Positions 27,557 through 36,374 of a DNA stretch of 64,000 nucleotides are shown one piece after another. Made by a program: the position numbers and the translations under genes. A model generated the notes under the pieces. The model was given only the letters and a program-made list of their open reading frames with translations. It was not told where the DNA came from and searched no databases. The DNA comes from Candidatus Heimdallarchaeota archaeon (GTDB lineage Archaea > Asgardarchaeota > Heimdallarchaeia > Heimdallarchaeales > Kariarchaeaceae): NCBI GenBank assembly GCA_026702845.1, contig JADCLS010000005.1, positions 1-64,000 of the forward strand, in the 5' to 3' direction. Position 1 is the stretch's first letter. The number at the start of each line of letters is the position of its first letter.

Positions 27557-28738
27557 TCACCAATAATATCCCGTTTTTCCATCGTAATAAATATTTGTAC
27601 CACTAATCTCCAAGTTTTGTAGTAGTTTCATACTTTCAGGATTGTTCTTGACGGATGAGTCGATATCTATTCTTACCGGTGATTTAACAAACTCCACATT
27701 CAATTCAGCAAGATTGTTAGAATCAACATATAAATGTGTAAGGGAGGAATTTTTGACAGTTAAATTCTCCAGGTTGTTTGAATCTACTGCCAATCTCCTG
27801 AGTTTGGGCATTCTTGTAAGTGTTAATTGTTGAAGCTTGTTATTTCGTAAATACAGCTCTAGTAAGCCTTTATGATCCATATTCTCAAACTCTTGTATCT
27901 GATTGTTGCCCAAGTGAAGCAGTTTCAGTTTTTTTAATTCCTTGATAGAATCTATGGTAGTGATGGCATTGTGATTGAGAAATAGTGATTCCAGCTTTTT
28001 CAATGATTTCAATTCCTTTGGAATTTCTCTGAATAGATTGTGACTAAGATCTAGTTTGTAGATATCTTTGAACTCAAGGATGATTTCAGGTAAGTCAACA
28101 AGTTTTCTCCCCTTGAGCGAAATTGTCTCTACCTTCTGAACATCATCGTATTTCGTCTCTCCCAGTGTGTAGTTGATTCCATTTAACTTGGCAATCGCCA
28201 AGCCATCCCGGTAGAATACTAGTGATTCTCTATACCTCTGCTTTATTGTGCATATAGAAGCAATTTCCTGGAGTTCCTCTGTCTCAGATTGGATAGCAAC
28301 TTCATTACAGCGCTTCAACCAGTCAATGAAACCAGCAGGAATGTTTTCCACCTTTCCCTTGAGAATGAAGGTTTGGAGTGTGGGATGTACTGTAATGGAA
28401 GGATGGAGCTCATTCACGAGATACGATCGTATGGATAGGATACTCAATTTACCCAGTTTTGACAACCATGGAAAGATAATATCGATTTTATTTGCTTCCA
28501 CTATCAATTCCTTGAGTTCCTTGCATTCAGAGATAGATTGTGCCAGGATCAACCCATCATCACAGTAACAGTATCCAATATGAATCCCTGTAATATCTCC
28601 TGCCTTATTTACCTTGAAAGCAACAATCTCATCAAATGATAGTTTGTTGAGTAACTGGAGCTCTACAAGGATTTTATCAATAAGATTTCTTGTTTCTTCA
28701 CCAAGTTTGCGAAATTCAAAACTTTTCTTGTATTCCAT
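27557..28738 (-). CDS. Leucine-rich-repeat protein
   Basis: A 393-residue soluble protein. The N-terminal about 200 residues are a mixed domain without a recognisable family (YRESLVFYRDGLAIAKLNG). From about 205 to 370 there are LRRs of 20-23 residues: IYKLDLSHNLFREIPKEL, LESLFLNHNAITTIDSI, LKLLHLGNNQIQEFENM, LLELYLRNNKLQQLTL, and shorter ones after. LRRs form curved protein-binding surfaces. Its ATG follows directly on the stop of the upstream SNSSSSSY-motif gene with no gap, so the two are surely co-translated and probably act together. Confidence 0.85.
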   Translation of the reverse strand: MEYKKSFEFRKLGEETRNLIDKILVELQLLNKLSFDEIVAFKVNKAGDITGIHIGYCYCDDGLILAQSISECKELKELIVEANKIDIIFPWLSKLGKLSILSIRSYLVNELHPSITVHPTLQTFILKGKVENIPAGFIDWLKRCNEVAIQSETEELQEIASICTIKQRYRESLVFYRDGLAIAKLNGINYTLGETKYDDVQKVETISLKGRKLVDLPEIILEFKDIYKLDLSHNLFREIPKELKSLKKLESLFLNHNAITTIDSIKELKKLKLLHLGNNQIQEFENMDHKGLLELYLRNNKLQQLTLTRMPKLRRLAVDSNNLENLTVKNSSLTHLYVDSNNLAELNVEFVKSPVRIDIDSSVKNNPESMKLLQNLEISGTNIYYDGKTGYYW

Positions 28739-29110
28739 CTACTCTCCTCCAATATGTTCCCATTTGGAAACGCCTGGAAGATAGGGCATCTGATCATGAA
28801 AACTCCTCTCCACATCTAAATAAATTAGAATATACCCTTTTGCTTTCATAGTTCTGAATTCCTCTAACCTTCTTAAATCCTGATATTCTTCATGATCCTC
28901 CTCTGGATATTTTTCCATTCTCAGAAAATCAGTATCATAGAATGCCCTGGTCAAATCCGCCTCCTCAGTAATGATGTCGATACTCATGGTGAAATCCGTG
29001 CCATTGTATCTTTCCTGTAATTTCACGTAATAAGGAATTTTAGATTTTGGAATATAGGCAATATAGCTAGAAGAACTACTATTAGAAACAAATCCCTTCC
29101 GAATTTTCAT
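28739..29110 (-). CDS. Protein with conserved N-terminal KIRKGFVSNSSSSSY peptide
   Basis: A 123-residue hypothetical protein. Its N-terminus matches a peptide (MKIRxGFVSNSSSSSF/Y) that I recall recurring at the start of many otherwise unrelated small bacterial, phage and archaeal proteins; its function is unknown. The remainder is acidic and charged (EEDHEEYQDLRRLEEF) with a predicted alpha/beta core (GYILIYLDVERSF). ATG 29110 is chosen because it places this peptide exactly at the N-terminus; an in-frame extension of 25 residues is dismissed. The stop abuts the ATG of the LRR gene. Confidence 0.75.
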   Translation of the reverse strand: MKIRKGFVSNSSSSSYIAYIPKSKIPYYVKLQERYNGTDFTMSIDIITEEADLTRAFYDTDFLRMEKYPEEDHEEYQDLRRLEEFRTMKAKGYILIYLDVERSFHDQMPYLPGVSKWEHIGGE

Positions 29111-29171
29111 GAAGATTATTCTGACAATTTGATATAAAAAATCCGTCTCAATCTGCTGACTAGATGATAAC

Positions 29172-30047
29172 TTATTTCTCTTCATTAACCAGAGTAGGGT
29201 GTATCGATTTGTCTAAAACTGTTAGCAATATGGCTAACAGCAGAAAAACCATACCTATTATCTGTGTCCACTCAAGAAATTCGGCAAAGATGAACATGGC
29301 TAGAATTGTTCCAAGAACAGGCTCCCCAAGGGTGGCAATTGCCACATCTACTTGATCTATCTTAGACATGGCCCAATTATAGACTGCATGACCAAACATT
29401 CCGGGAATGATTGCCAGAATAATACCAAATATCCAGAGTTCAGGAATTCCCACATCTTTCTGCTGTAGTAATACAATTGGTAGGAGGGTGATCCCAGCTA
29501 TGCTGTTAACTAAACCGAAGTATCTCCATAATCCTACCCTATCCACCATCATTTTGGCAATGAGCAGATAAATTGCAAACCCAATGGCTGAAGCTACAGC
29601 TAATAACAATCCCTGTACTTCTAGATCCTCAGAATAACTCGTTAGAAAAAGGATCAAGGTACCAATAACCACAGAAATGATAGATATCCAATGCTTTGTA
29701 GTGGGCCATTTTTTAAAAAATAAAATTGAAAGGATGATGATCCACACCGGTGCAGTGTTAGTAAGTGAAAGGGATGTACCAATGGGAATGTAAGATAAGG
29801 AGGCAAACCACCAGGCGAAATGAGAGGCAAGACTCACTCCGGATACTATGATGAGAAGATATTCACGTGCACTAAGATTCAACTTTCCATACTTGAATCT
29901 CAATGAGAAGAGGAGAGAGATGATCCCGGTCATCACCACTCGTGCAGCTGCCAAAGAATATGCATCCTGTTGGGCCCATCTTATTATAAATGAAGATGTG
30001 GTGACTGCAAGCACTCCTAGGTAGAGTATGACTCGAGGATTTTTCAT
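29172..30047 (-). CDS. EamA/DMT-family transporter
   Basis: About 291 residues with ten hydrophobic segments in two five-helix EamA repeats, the layout of drug/metabolite transporters. Family-like features include SLAAARVVMTGIISLLFS in repeat 1, ASLSYIPIGTSLSLTNTAPVWIIILS (the conserved x-N-x-xPxx segment), and ATLGEPVLGTILAMFIFAE in repeat 2. Substrate unknown. ATG 30047 (MKNPRVILYLG) places the first helix at the N-terminus; the in-frame extension to 30089 is cysteine-rich and unlikely. Confidence 0.9.
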   Translation of the reverse strand: MKNPRVILYLGVLAVTTSSFIIRWAQQDAYSLAAARVVMTGIISLLFSLRFKYGKLNLSAREYLLIIVSGVSLASHFAWWFASLSYIPIGTSLSLTNTAPVWIIILSILFFKKWPTTKHWISIISVVIGTLILFLTSYSEDLEVQGLLLAVASAIGFAIYLLIAKMMVDRVGLWRYFGLVNSIAGITLLPIVLLQQKDVGIPELWIFGIILAIIPGMFGHAVYNWAMSKIDQVDVAIATLGEPVLGTILAMFIFAEFLEWTQIIGMVFLLLAILLTVLDKSIHPTLVNEEK

Positions 30048-30131
30048 TATCTCACACCCTCTGCAGTGCTTATAAAGTAGTTTCTCCATTATAGGATAAT
30101 GTGATAAACAAAAGTGGCTTCATGAGGAGTA

Positions 30132-31235
30132 TTAACAGATATCAACACGGATTCTCTGCAAATTCTCAGAATCTAGAAGCATATTGATGGTATCAATAAA
30201 CGCCTGAAATGTGGAATATATGAGATCCTGTGTGGGTTTATTGAGATCGAATTGCTCATACAGGCGCTCGTGGAAAACACGTTTATTATGCATGAGCTCC
30301 TCAGCAAGAATGATCACATCTCCATTCTGATGGACCTCTATCAAGCCAATTTCATCCAGCTCTTTGAGTAAACTAACCACATAATTCTTGCTAATATTCT
30401 GGAATTTTCTATTCACATTAAGATATACCTGACTGGGATCATGGATATTCAATCGTTTTGATTTCAGAAGGTCGATCATAAAATCTGCTACCAGGGTTTT
30501 CTCCACACGGAGTAAGTGCTCCACCTCCTTGAGTGTGGAGCTGGAATCAATCCTCCCTGACATACTCTTTCGAAAATTGGTGATTACATTGTTTAATCCC
30601 TTGTTATTGATGATTAGAAGCAATTGATATATATCAAAGATAATGAATGCTGCTGCAATGAAAAGGATGAGATTGGAGAGAAAAGGAACGTTATAGGTTG
30701 TTTCCACCCAGTCTGCAAGGAATAGGAAGCTGGCCAATACTATCCCTATCAAGGTTTTAGTGGTTAATAGCTTGGTATATTGGATCTCAGCATTCTTAAC
30801 CTCATCCAGTAATTTTGTTTTGTGATAGGAAAGTGTCACTTTTTTGCCATTCTCAGCTTTGGGATTGAACATAAGGAAGAGATAATTTGCTCGATCCGAT
30901 TCCTTGTACTCAGGTAACTCCTCATCGGCTAGCCACTTTGGTACTTTGTAAAGTGACACCATGACCTTCCCCTTGCTTTTTAAATCCAGGAACTCCTGAA
31001 AACTTGTACTATCGTTGATATGGATTATATTTTTCCAAGCTGGTTTTACCTGCTGCAGATCACCTAACCTGACAAATGCAAAAATCAATTTGAAATAATA
31101 ATTGAAGACAAATGCGAACCAAGAGTCAAGAAAATTCTGATTAATAGGTCTCTCAGGATGAGGTCGAGCATTAATTATGTCATAGACCAGATTCTTATTA
31201 ATTCTGGCCAGTAGATTTTTAGAATCACATAACAT
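30132..31235 (-). CDS. Paralogous membrane protein with wHTH-like C-terminus (copy 1)
   Basis: About 367 residues, about 40 percent similar along its whole length to the next upstream gene (31291-32397). Common features: an N-terminus MLCDxKNxLxRINKNL, a soluble domain, a conserved LSYHxxxxLDEVKxxE(I/L)xYxxLLTxK amphipathic segment, two adjacent TM helices (about residues 185-235), a conserved FRKSMxGRxDSxxTLxExEHLLRxxKT segment, and a C-terminal winged-helix-like region (NISKxYVxxLxxELDExGxIxVxQNG). I recognise no family. The start is set at 31235 by alignment with the paralogue; an ATG six codons upstream is possible. Confidence 0.75.
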   Translation of the reverse strand: MLCDSKNLLARINKNLVYDIINARPHPERPINQNFLDSWFAFVFNYYFKLIFAFVRLGDLQQVKPAWKNIIHINDSTSFQEFLDLKSKGKVMVSLYKVPKWLADEELPEYKESDRANYLFLMFNPKAENGKKVTLSYHKTKLLDEVKNAEIQYTKLLTTKTLIGIVLASFLFLADWVETTYNVPFLSNLILFIAAAFIIFDIYQLLLIINNKGLNNVITNFRKSMSGRIDSSSTLKEVEHLLRVEKTLVADFMIDLLKSKRLNIHDPSQVYLNVNRKFQNISKNYVVSLLKELDEIGLIEVHQNGDVIILAEELMHNKRVFHERLYEQFDLNKPTQDLIYSTFQAFIDTINMLLDSENLQRIRVDIC

Positions 31236-31290
31236 CAAAAATAGGAGAACCATTCAAGTATAAATAGCTATCAAAGACTTGGTAAATTTG

Positions 31291-32397
31291 TTAACAAAGT
31301 TGCAGATTTAATCTTTCCAGACCCTCATACTGCAACAACATGTTGAGAACAAAGCTAAATTTCTCATAGGTCTCGTATATATGATTTTTCGTAAGCTCAT
31401 CTAGATCAAATTGTTCGTACAATCGCTCATCAAGTACTTTTCTATTTTCCAGCATCTCATCCTCAATAAGGACGGTGACCTCACCATTCTGAGAGACATC
31501 TATAATGCCAAACTCATCCAATTCTCGTATCAATTCAGTTACATATGCTTTGCTAATATTGGTGTACTGCTTCACCAAATTAAGGTGTAAAACTGATGGA
31601 TCAAAAACATTGATCTTCTTGGTCTTCAATACATGCAGAGTTGTTAATGCAATTGAAGTTTTCTGCAATCGAAGCAGGTGTTCCAGTTCTATCAGGGTAT
31701 GTGTTGAATCAAGCCTACCTGTCATTGATTTTCTGAAGGATAGGATTACATCATTCATCCCATGTCCAGAAATCGTCTTCATCATCTCATATATATCATA
31801 GAGTATGAGTAACACTGCCAACACAAGTACAGCATCAGCAAACAGGTTGATCTCCAACAACTTATCTAGATAATCAAAGAATAGAAAAACAAATCCCAAT
31901 ATGACACCATACACCGATTTCTTCGTTAGTAGCTGCTTGTAACGTAACTCAATATCCTTAACTTCATCTAGAGTGGTGTTACGATGATAAGATAGAGTTA
32001 CTCGTTTACCTATTTTCTCTATGGGATTATACTTCAAGAATAGGTAGTTGGCATGTTCATTTTCTTTGTAGTGTACCAATTCTAGACGAGAGAGCCAGAT
32101 AGGTATCTGAAAGACTGCAATTATGACCTGTCTATTCTTCACATGAGACAGAAATTCGTGATAACTTATTTTTTCATTGAAGTTGATTACCTTCTCCCAT
32201 TGAGGATTGATCTGCTCTAGATTCCCCTTGGTCGCTAAAATAAAAATGAGTTTAAAATAGAATTTGAAGATAAAATTCAACCATTCATCCTGGAACCTAG
32301 GATGTACCTCTCTATCAGGATTATCTCGGGAATTAATTACCTCATAGGCTAGATTCTTGTTAATTCTGCCAAGTACGTTCTTGGGATCACATAACAT
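31291..32397 (-). CDS. Paralogous membrane protein with wHTH-like C-terminus (copy 2)
   Basis: A 368-residue paralogue of the adjacent downstream gene, in the same order and orientation: a tandem duplication that has diverged. The C-terminal region after the two TM helices has the pattern of a helix-turn-helix followed by a beta-wing (ISKAYVTELIRELDEFGIIDVSQNGEVTVLIE). The protein could therefore be a membrane-tethered DNA- or protein-binding factor. No known domain is recognised and the function is unknown. 55 bp separate the two genes. Confidence 0.75.
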   Translation of the reverse strand: MLCDPKNVLGRINKNLAYEVINSRDNPDREVHPRFQDEWLNFIFKFYFKLIFILATKGNLEQINPQWEKVINFNEKISYHEFLSHVKNRQVIIAVFQIPIWLSRLELVHYKENEHANYLFLKYNPIEKIGKRVTLSYHRNTTLDEVKDIELRYKQLLTKKSVYGVILGFVFLFFDYLDKLLEINLFADAVLVLAVLLILYDIYEMMKTISGHGMNDVILSFRKSMTGRLDSTHTLIELEHLLRLQKTSIALTTLHVLKTKKINVFDPSVLHLNLVKQYTNISKAYVTELIRELDEFGIIDVSQNGEVTVLIEDEMLENRKVLDERLYEQFDLDELTKNHIYETYEKFSFVLNMLLQYEGLERLNLQLC

Positions 32398-32555
32398 GAA
32401 AAAACCCGGTATATTCTCGATAATAAATCATTCTAGTTTTTCCGACCATATCGATGGAAAATACATTTCCTTGTGGGCATTTTTTCACAATTGAACACAG
32501 CTGTACTTTCTATGCTGGATAGCATTATAAATGAATTCATCTGATTGCTGATTGC

Positions 32556-34352
32556 TTGTTACCAGTAAAACCTATAGAATCGGGATTAAAATTTGCCATG
32601 ATGAAGTATCTGCAATCAGATAAATTACCTGAATTGGCACAGAGTCTTGTATTTAGATATTTCTTCCTCCTCGTTATCAGTAAGAGTTTATTCTATCTGA
32701 CCTCTGCGTTCTTTGTCATCTATATTCTTGATATCGTGGGATTTGTCAAATTTGCTACCTTGATGACTATATTATTCGTGGCACAGGCTCTGGTTGATTA
32801 TCCCACAGGTGCACTGGCTGATGAAATAGGGCAGAAAGGGGTGCTGGTGATTGCATTCATCCTGCATGCCTTGGCTATGTTCATGCTTCCTTTTCATACC
32901 ATGTTGTCTGAGGATATCCAATTCTACTATTTCATTTTGATCATGCTGATCGAGGCAGTGGGTTTATCCCAGGAATCAGGTGCTGTGCAGTCCTGGTTTG
33001 ACAATAATTACAAATTCATTCTTTTTGAACAGGAGGAGGATGTAGACAGAGAGTATGCTCTTGATACCTACAAGGTGATTTTTGGGAAGGCATTTTTGGC
33101 CAATCGAGGTCTCTCTGGAACAATGATCCTCATCGGTGGATTTCTAGCCGCAGCACTTACAGAATCCTTAGTTCTCTTTATACAGGGATTTCTCTTCCTG
33201 CTCATGGCTCTGGCATTTTACATCTATATCGAGGATTGGTACAGTAAGAATCGTGGAAAAATTTCTCTAACTGGGTTTTTCAGAGGTTTGGATGATGGTT
33301 TCAAATTGATCTTCACGAGTAGAGCACTGTTCTTCTTTGTCCTCACCTTTATCGCTATCAATGTTGCCAATACGGTATGGGTAAGTATCCTACTTGATCA
33401 ATTTCTTGCAGGCTATGTGGATTCAGGAGATGCAGGACAGCTTGGAACATTGAAATCCATTCTATTTACAATAGGGTCTGTGGTAAGCGTGCTCGCAGTG
33501 ATCATCTCCACCAAGATGAATTTGAAGTTTCTGCCATATGTGGTGATCCTCTACTCTATTGCGAGTTATGGTGTCTATGCCTTCATGGGTGAGTATTATG
33601 AACCAGGTCAGGGTTTGCAGATGGAAGCAGTAATATTGATCTTGATTACAGGTGCTGTGGCACAATTACTCCAGATTATCTGGATCCTGCTATTTCAACG
33701 TATTCAAATACAGATAGTACCATCTGAAAACCGGGGTGCATTCTACTCGTTGATTCCCACTCTTGCTCTACTAGGCTCTGCAGTATCTCTACAGGCAGTG
33801 AATTTCTTCATCACAGATGGGAATGTTCAGGATACAATTCTGTATTTTCTCTTTATCCCCACCATCGTTGCTGCAGGATTTTTATGGATCTCATTATTTG
33901 GCTTTGATGATTATGATAAGGAGCTTTCTCCAGTTGATGTACAACTGGCAGTGGCTAATGCGGTGAATAATATGGCAGGAATGACGGCAATATCCAAAAG
34001 AGCTGCAGTGCCTCAGGATTGGAAATTTGCAGCATTACATAAACGTGCCTGGAAGAAACTTGAAGATGTTGCAGGAAAGGATGGAGTACTGGATCGTGAT
34101 GAAGAGGCGATATTATCGGTCATCGCCGCAGAATTAAAGAAATATGGTGCTTTACTTGAGAAGGTCACCAAGGATGAGATGATCGATGATGCCGAGAAGG
34201 AACAATTGATTGCTGCACGAGAGAAATTGCTATCTGAGGCTAAACTTATGGCACATCAAGACAAGAATATTTCTGAAGACGAGCAGGCAATCATTGATGA
34301 GTTATACAAGATAGTTGAAGAAATAGAGCAATTTGAGAAATCATTGCAGTGA
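32556..34352 (+). CDS. MFS transporter with C-terminal acidic helical (TerB/EF-hand-like) domain
   Basis: A 598-residue protein. Residues about 25-455 are a 12-TM major facilitator with DYPTGALADEIGQKG as motif A. Residues about 460-598 are a soluble helical domain. In it a short pattern recurs: GKDGVLDRDEEAILSVI, DEMIDDAEKEQLIAA and DKNISEDEQAIIDEL. Each is a D-x-x-I/L-x-x-x-E loop followed by a helix, similar to EF-hand-like or TerB-like units that bind divalent metal. This could be a regulatory cap; substrate unknown. The start is uncertain: TTG 32556 lies about 28 nt after a TATA box (32526-32531), suggesting a leaderless transcript; ATG 32598 is the alternative. Confidence 0.82.
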   Translation: MLPVKPIESGLKFAMMKYLQSDKLPELAQSLVFRYFFLLVISKSLFYLTSAFFVIYILDIVGFVKFATLMTILFVAQALVDYPTGALADEIGQKGVLVIAFILHALAMFMLPFHTMLSEDIQFYYFILIMLIEAVGLSQESGAVQSWFDNNYKFILFEQEEDVDREYALDTYKVIFGKAFLANRGLSGTMILIGGFLAAALTESLVLFIQGFLFLLMALAFYIYIEDWYSKNRGKISLTGFFRGLDDGFKLIFTSRALFFFVLTFIAINVANTVWVSILLDQFLAGYVDSGDAGQLGTLKSILFTIGSVVSVLAVIISTKMNLKFLPYVVILYSIASYGVYAFMGEYYEPGQGLQMEAVILILITGAVAQLLQIIWILLFQRIQIQIVPSENRGAFYSLIPTLALLGSAVSLQAVNFFITDGNVQDTILYFLFIPTIVAAGFLWISLFGFDDYDKELSPVDVQLAVANAVNNMAGMTAISKRAAVPQDWKFAALHKRAWKKLEDVAGKDGVLDRDEEAILSVIAAELKKYGALLEKVTKDEMIDDAEKEQLIAAREKLLSEAKLMAHQDKNISEDEQAIIDELYKIVEEIEQFEKSLQ

Positions 34353-34399
34353 TAGACTGTATATGAAAAAAATTCACTTTTACTAGACTCTCTAAGAAG

Positions 34400-34412
34400 T
34401 TTATAATATAAA
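34400..34412 (+). promoter_or_regulatory. TATA box of the orc1/cdc6-like gene
   Basis: TTTATAATATAAA centred about 25 bp before ATG 34429, giving a leaderless transcript. No origin-recognition-box-like inverted repeat is visible in the 76-bp gap upstream. Confidence 0.5.
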
Positions 34413-34428
34413 TTACATATATCAGTTC

Positions 34429-35637
34429 ATGGATGATTTTGATTACCTAGAGGAGGAACTGAACAAACCCTCGGTTTTCATGGATGAAACTAAGCTATCC
34501 TCGGAGTATGTACCTGAGAATCTGCTCTTTAGAACTGATAACCTCAAGGCACTGGCAAGACATTTTAAAATCTTATTCACTGATACACATTCAACCAAGC
34601 ATATGATTGTATGCGGGCCTGTGGGATCTGGTAAAACCTCACTGGCAAAAAAATTGGGTACTTGGATACAATCTGCCAAAAGTGAGACTACTCCAAAGAT
34701 AAAATATATTCACATCAACTGTCGTAGAAATAGAACTAAGTATCTGATTTCACTATCAATTGCTCGTTCACTTAATTCTCATGTTCCCACTCGTGGATAC
34801 TCATCAGATGAACTCCTGGAGATAGTGGTGGAATTATTAGATATTCACCAGTATACCCTATTTTTAGTGCTCGATGAGCTTGATTATCTGAATGATAATG
34901 ATCTTCAGAACCTACTCTATGTTTTATCCAGGACCAATGATGACAGACAGGCACATCGACATCGGATCGCATTACTCATGATCTCCCAATCAAAAAGTTT
35001 CGGTATACGGTTGGATTCCAGTACACAAAGCAGTTTGAGCCCTGCTGTAATGAGTCTGGATCAATACACCAAATTTCAACTTCTCAAAATCATTGAGGAT
35101 AGAGTAGAAAAAAGCTTCTATTCCGGTGCAGTTACTGCAGAATCAATGGAACTAGCCGCCGAGGTATCCGCAGAACGTGGTGATGCTCGTCGTGCTGTGG
35201 AGTTGATGTGGTTTGCGGGAAAATATGCTGATAAGGAGATGAGTTCTTTAGTCTATCCAGAGCATATCAGAATGGCAAAGGCTGATATTGAACCATCAAT
35301 TATCAAGCAGAATATTGAGGGGTTACATAAGCATCAACTTATCTTCCTACTAGGTCTGGCCAGACGATTGAAACTGACACATGCTGCCTATCTCACCTCA
35401 GGTGAGGTAGAAGAGGCTTACCAGATCGTTTGTGAGGAACAAGGAATAGAATGGAGAAAACATACTCAGATCTGGGAGTATATCAATCAACTTCATGCAC
35501 TGGGTATAATATCCACAGAACGTTCTGGAACCGGTTTCAAGGGGAATACCCAATATATTAGCATACAAGATGTAAGTGCACATGATCTTGAACTAGCTGT
35601 GATGATGCAACTAGAAGCTTACAATCTCAATACATAG
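34429..35637 (+). CDS. cdc6: Orc1/Cdc6-family replication initiator ATPase
   Basis: A 402-residue AAA+ ATPase with a C-terminal winged helix, the layout of archaeal Orc1/Cdc6, which bind origins and load MCM. Seen: Walker A CGPVGSGKTSLAKKL (about residues 63-77), Walker B LFLVLDELDYL (about 143-153), sensor-2 region GDARRAVELMWFAG, the linker HKHQLIFLLGLARRL, and wHTH sequence ending RSGTGFKGNTQYISI. N-terminal residues 20-35 (SEYVPENLLFRTDNL) match the conserved lead-in. No clear origin repeats flank it, so it may be a paralogue acting elsewhere. Confidence 0.93.
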   Translation: MDDFDYLEEELNKPSVFMDETKLSSEYVPENLLFRTDNLKALARHFKILFTDTHSTKHMIVCGPVGSGKTSLAKKLGTWIQSAKSETTPKIKYIHINCRRNRTKYLISLSIARSLNSHVPTRGYSSDELLEIVVELLDIHQYTLFLVLDELDYLNDNDLQNLLYVLSRTNDDRQAHRHRIALLMISQSKSFGIRLDSSTQSSLSPAVMSLDQYTKFQLLKIIEDRVEKSFYSGAVTAESMELAAEVSAERGDARRAVELMWFAGKYADKEMSSLVYPEHIRMAKADIEPSIIKQNIEGLHKHQLIFLLGLARRLKLTHAAYLTSGEVEEAYQIVCEEQGIEWRKHTQIWEYINQLHALGIISTERSGTGFKGNTQYISIQDVSAHDLELAVMMQLEAYNLNT

Positions 35638-35709
35638 TTTGATCGCAAATTCTCATTGATTTGCTCCTCTTATCATTTGTGGCAACAAACATTGAAATTC
35701 GATGAAGGT

Positions 35710-36321
35710 ATGACATCTGTTGTGACCAAAGTTCTATGTCTTGGTGATTCACTGACTACAGGATACCCTGAATACACCATCTATGGAAAGGAGGAGGCAG
35801 TATACAAGTACTGGTTGGAACGTATGACAAGTGATTGGTTGGCTCAGCACAATATCGATATGAATATTGAGTTTATCAATGCAGGTGTACCTGGTGATAC
35901 CATCCCTCGTATGCAGAAACGACTGTATAATTATGCTGACTACGATGTGGTGATTATCATTGGAGGTACCAATGATGTGGCAATGGGTAAATCTCCTGAG
36001 AGTATTCTCATCAATTTTGAGCAACTGATCCATGAATTCGATGATAATGTCACTATTCTCTGTGGAGTGTTACCCCCAGTTAGCCCAGAAATAGATTTTG
36101 CTGTGGATCTCAAGACATATAACGAGATGTTGCTTGAATATATGAAGGATACTGAGATTCATGAGATCACCTATAATCTGTGCACCGATAATAAATACTT
36201 GAAGCATGAATTCAATTATGGTGATGGGGCACATCTCAATATTGCTGGTTACAAGCAAATGGCAGAGGATATATTTGGAGTATTCAAGAATAGATACCTC
36301 GAAAATCTATTGAAGCAATAG
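35710..36321 (+). CDS. SGNH/GDSL-family hydrolase
   Basis: About 203 residues with the GDSL lipase/esterase blocks: CLGDSLTTGYPEY (block I, nucleophile Ser), NAGVPGDTIPRM (block II Gly), IIGGTNDV (block III, Asn), and DGAHLNIAGY (block V, Asp and His dyad). Such enzymes cleave ester bonds of lipids, sugars or acyl-CoA thioesters; the substrate is unknown. No signal peptide is seen, so the enzyme is likely cytosolic. ATG 35710 is preferred over the upstream in-frame start because it begins just before block I and GAAGGT precedes it. Confidence 0.88.
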   Translation: MTSVVTKVLCLGDSLTTGYPEYTIYGKEEAVYKYWLERMTSDWLAQHNIDMNIEFINAGVPGDTIPRMQKRLYNYADYDVVIIIGGTNDVAMGKSPESILINFEQLIHEFDDNVTILCGVLPPVSPEIDFAVDLKTYNEMLLEYMKDTEIHEITYNLCTDNKYLKHEFNYGDGAHLNIAGYKQMAEDIFGVFKNRYLENLLKQ

Positions 36322-36374
36322 ATGATTAGTAGATGAAGAACAAATATATAGAATACCGAAATATAACCTCATGA

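Noticed and set aside
34353..34428. Replication origin next to orc1/cdc6
   Set aside because: The 76-bp gap contains only a TATA box; no origin-recognition-box-like dyads or AT-rich unwinding tract.
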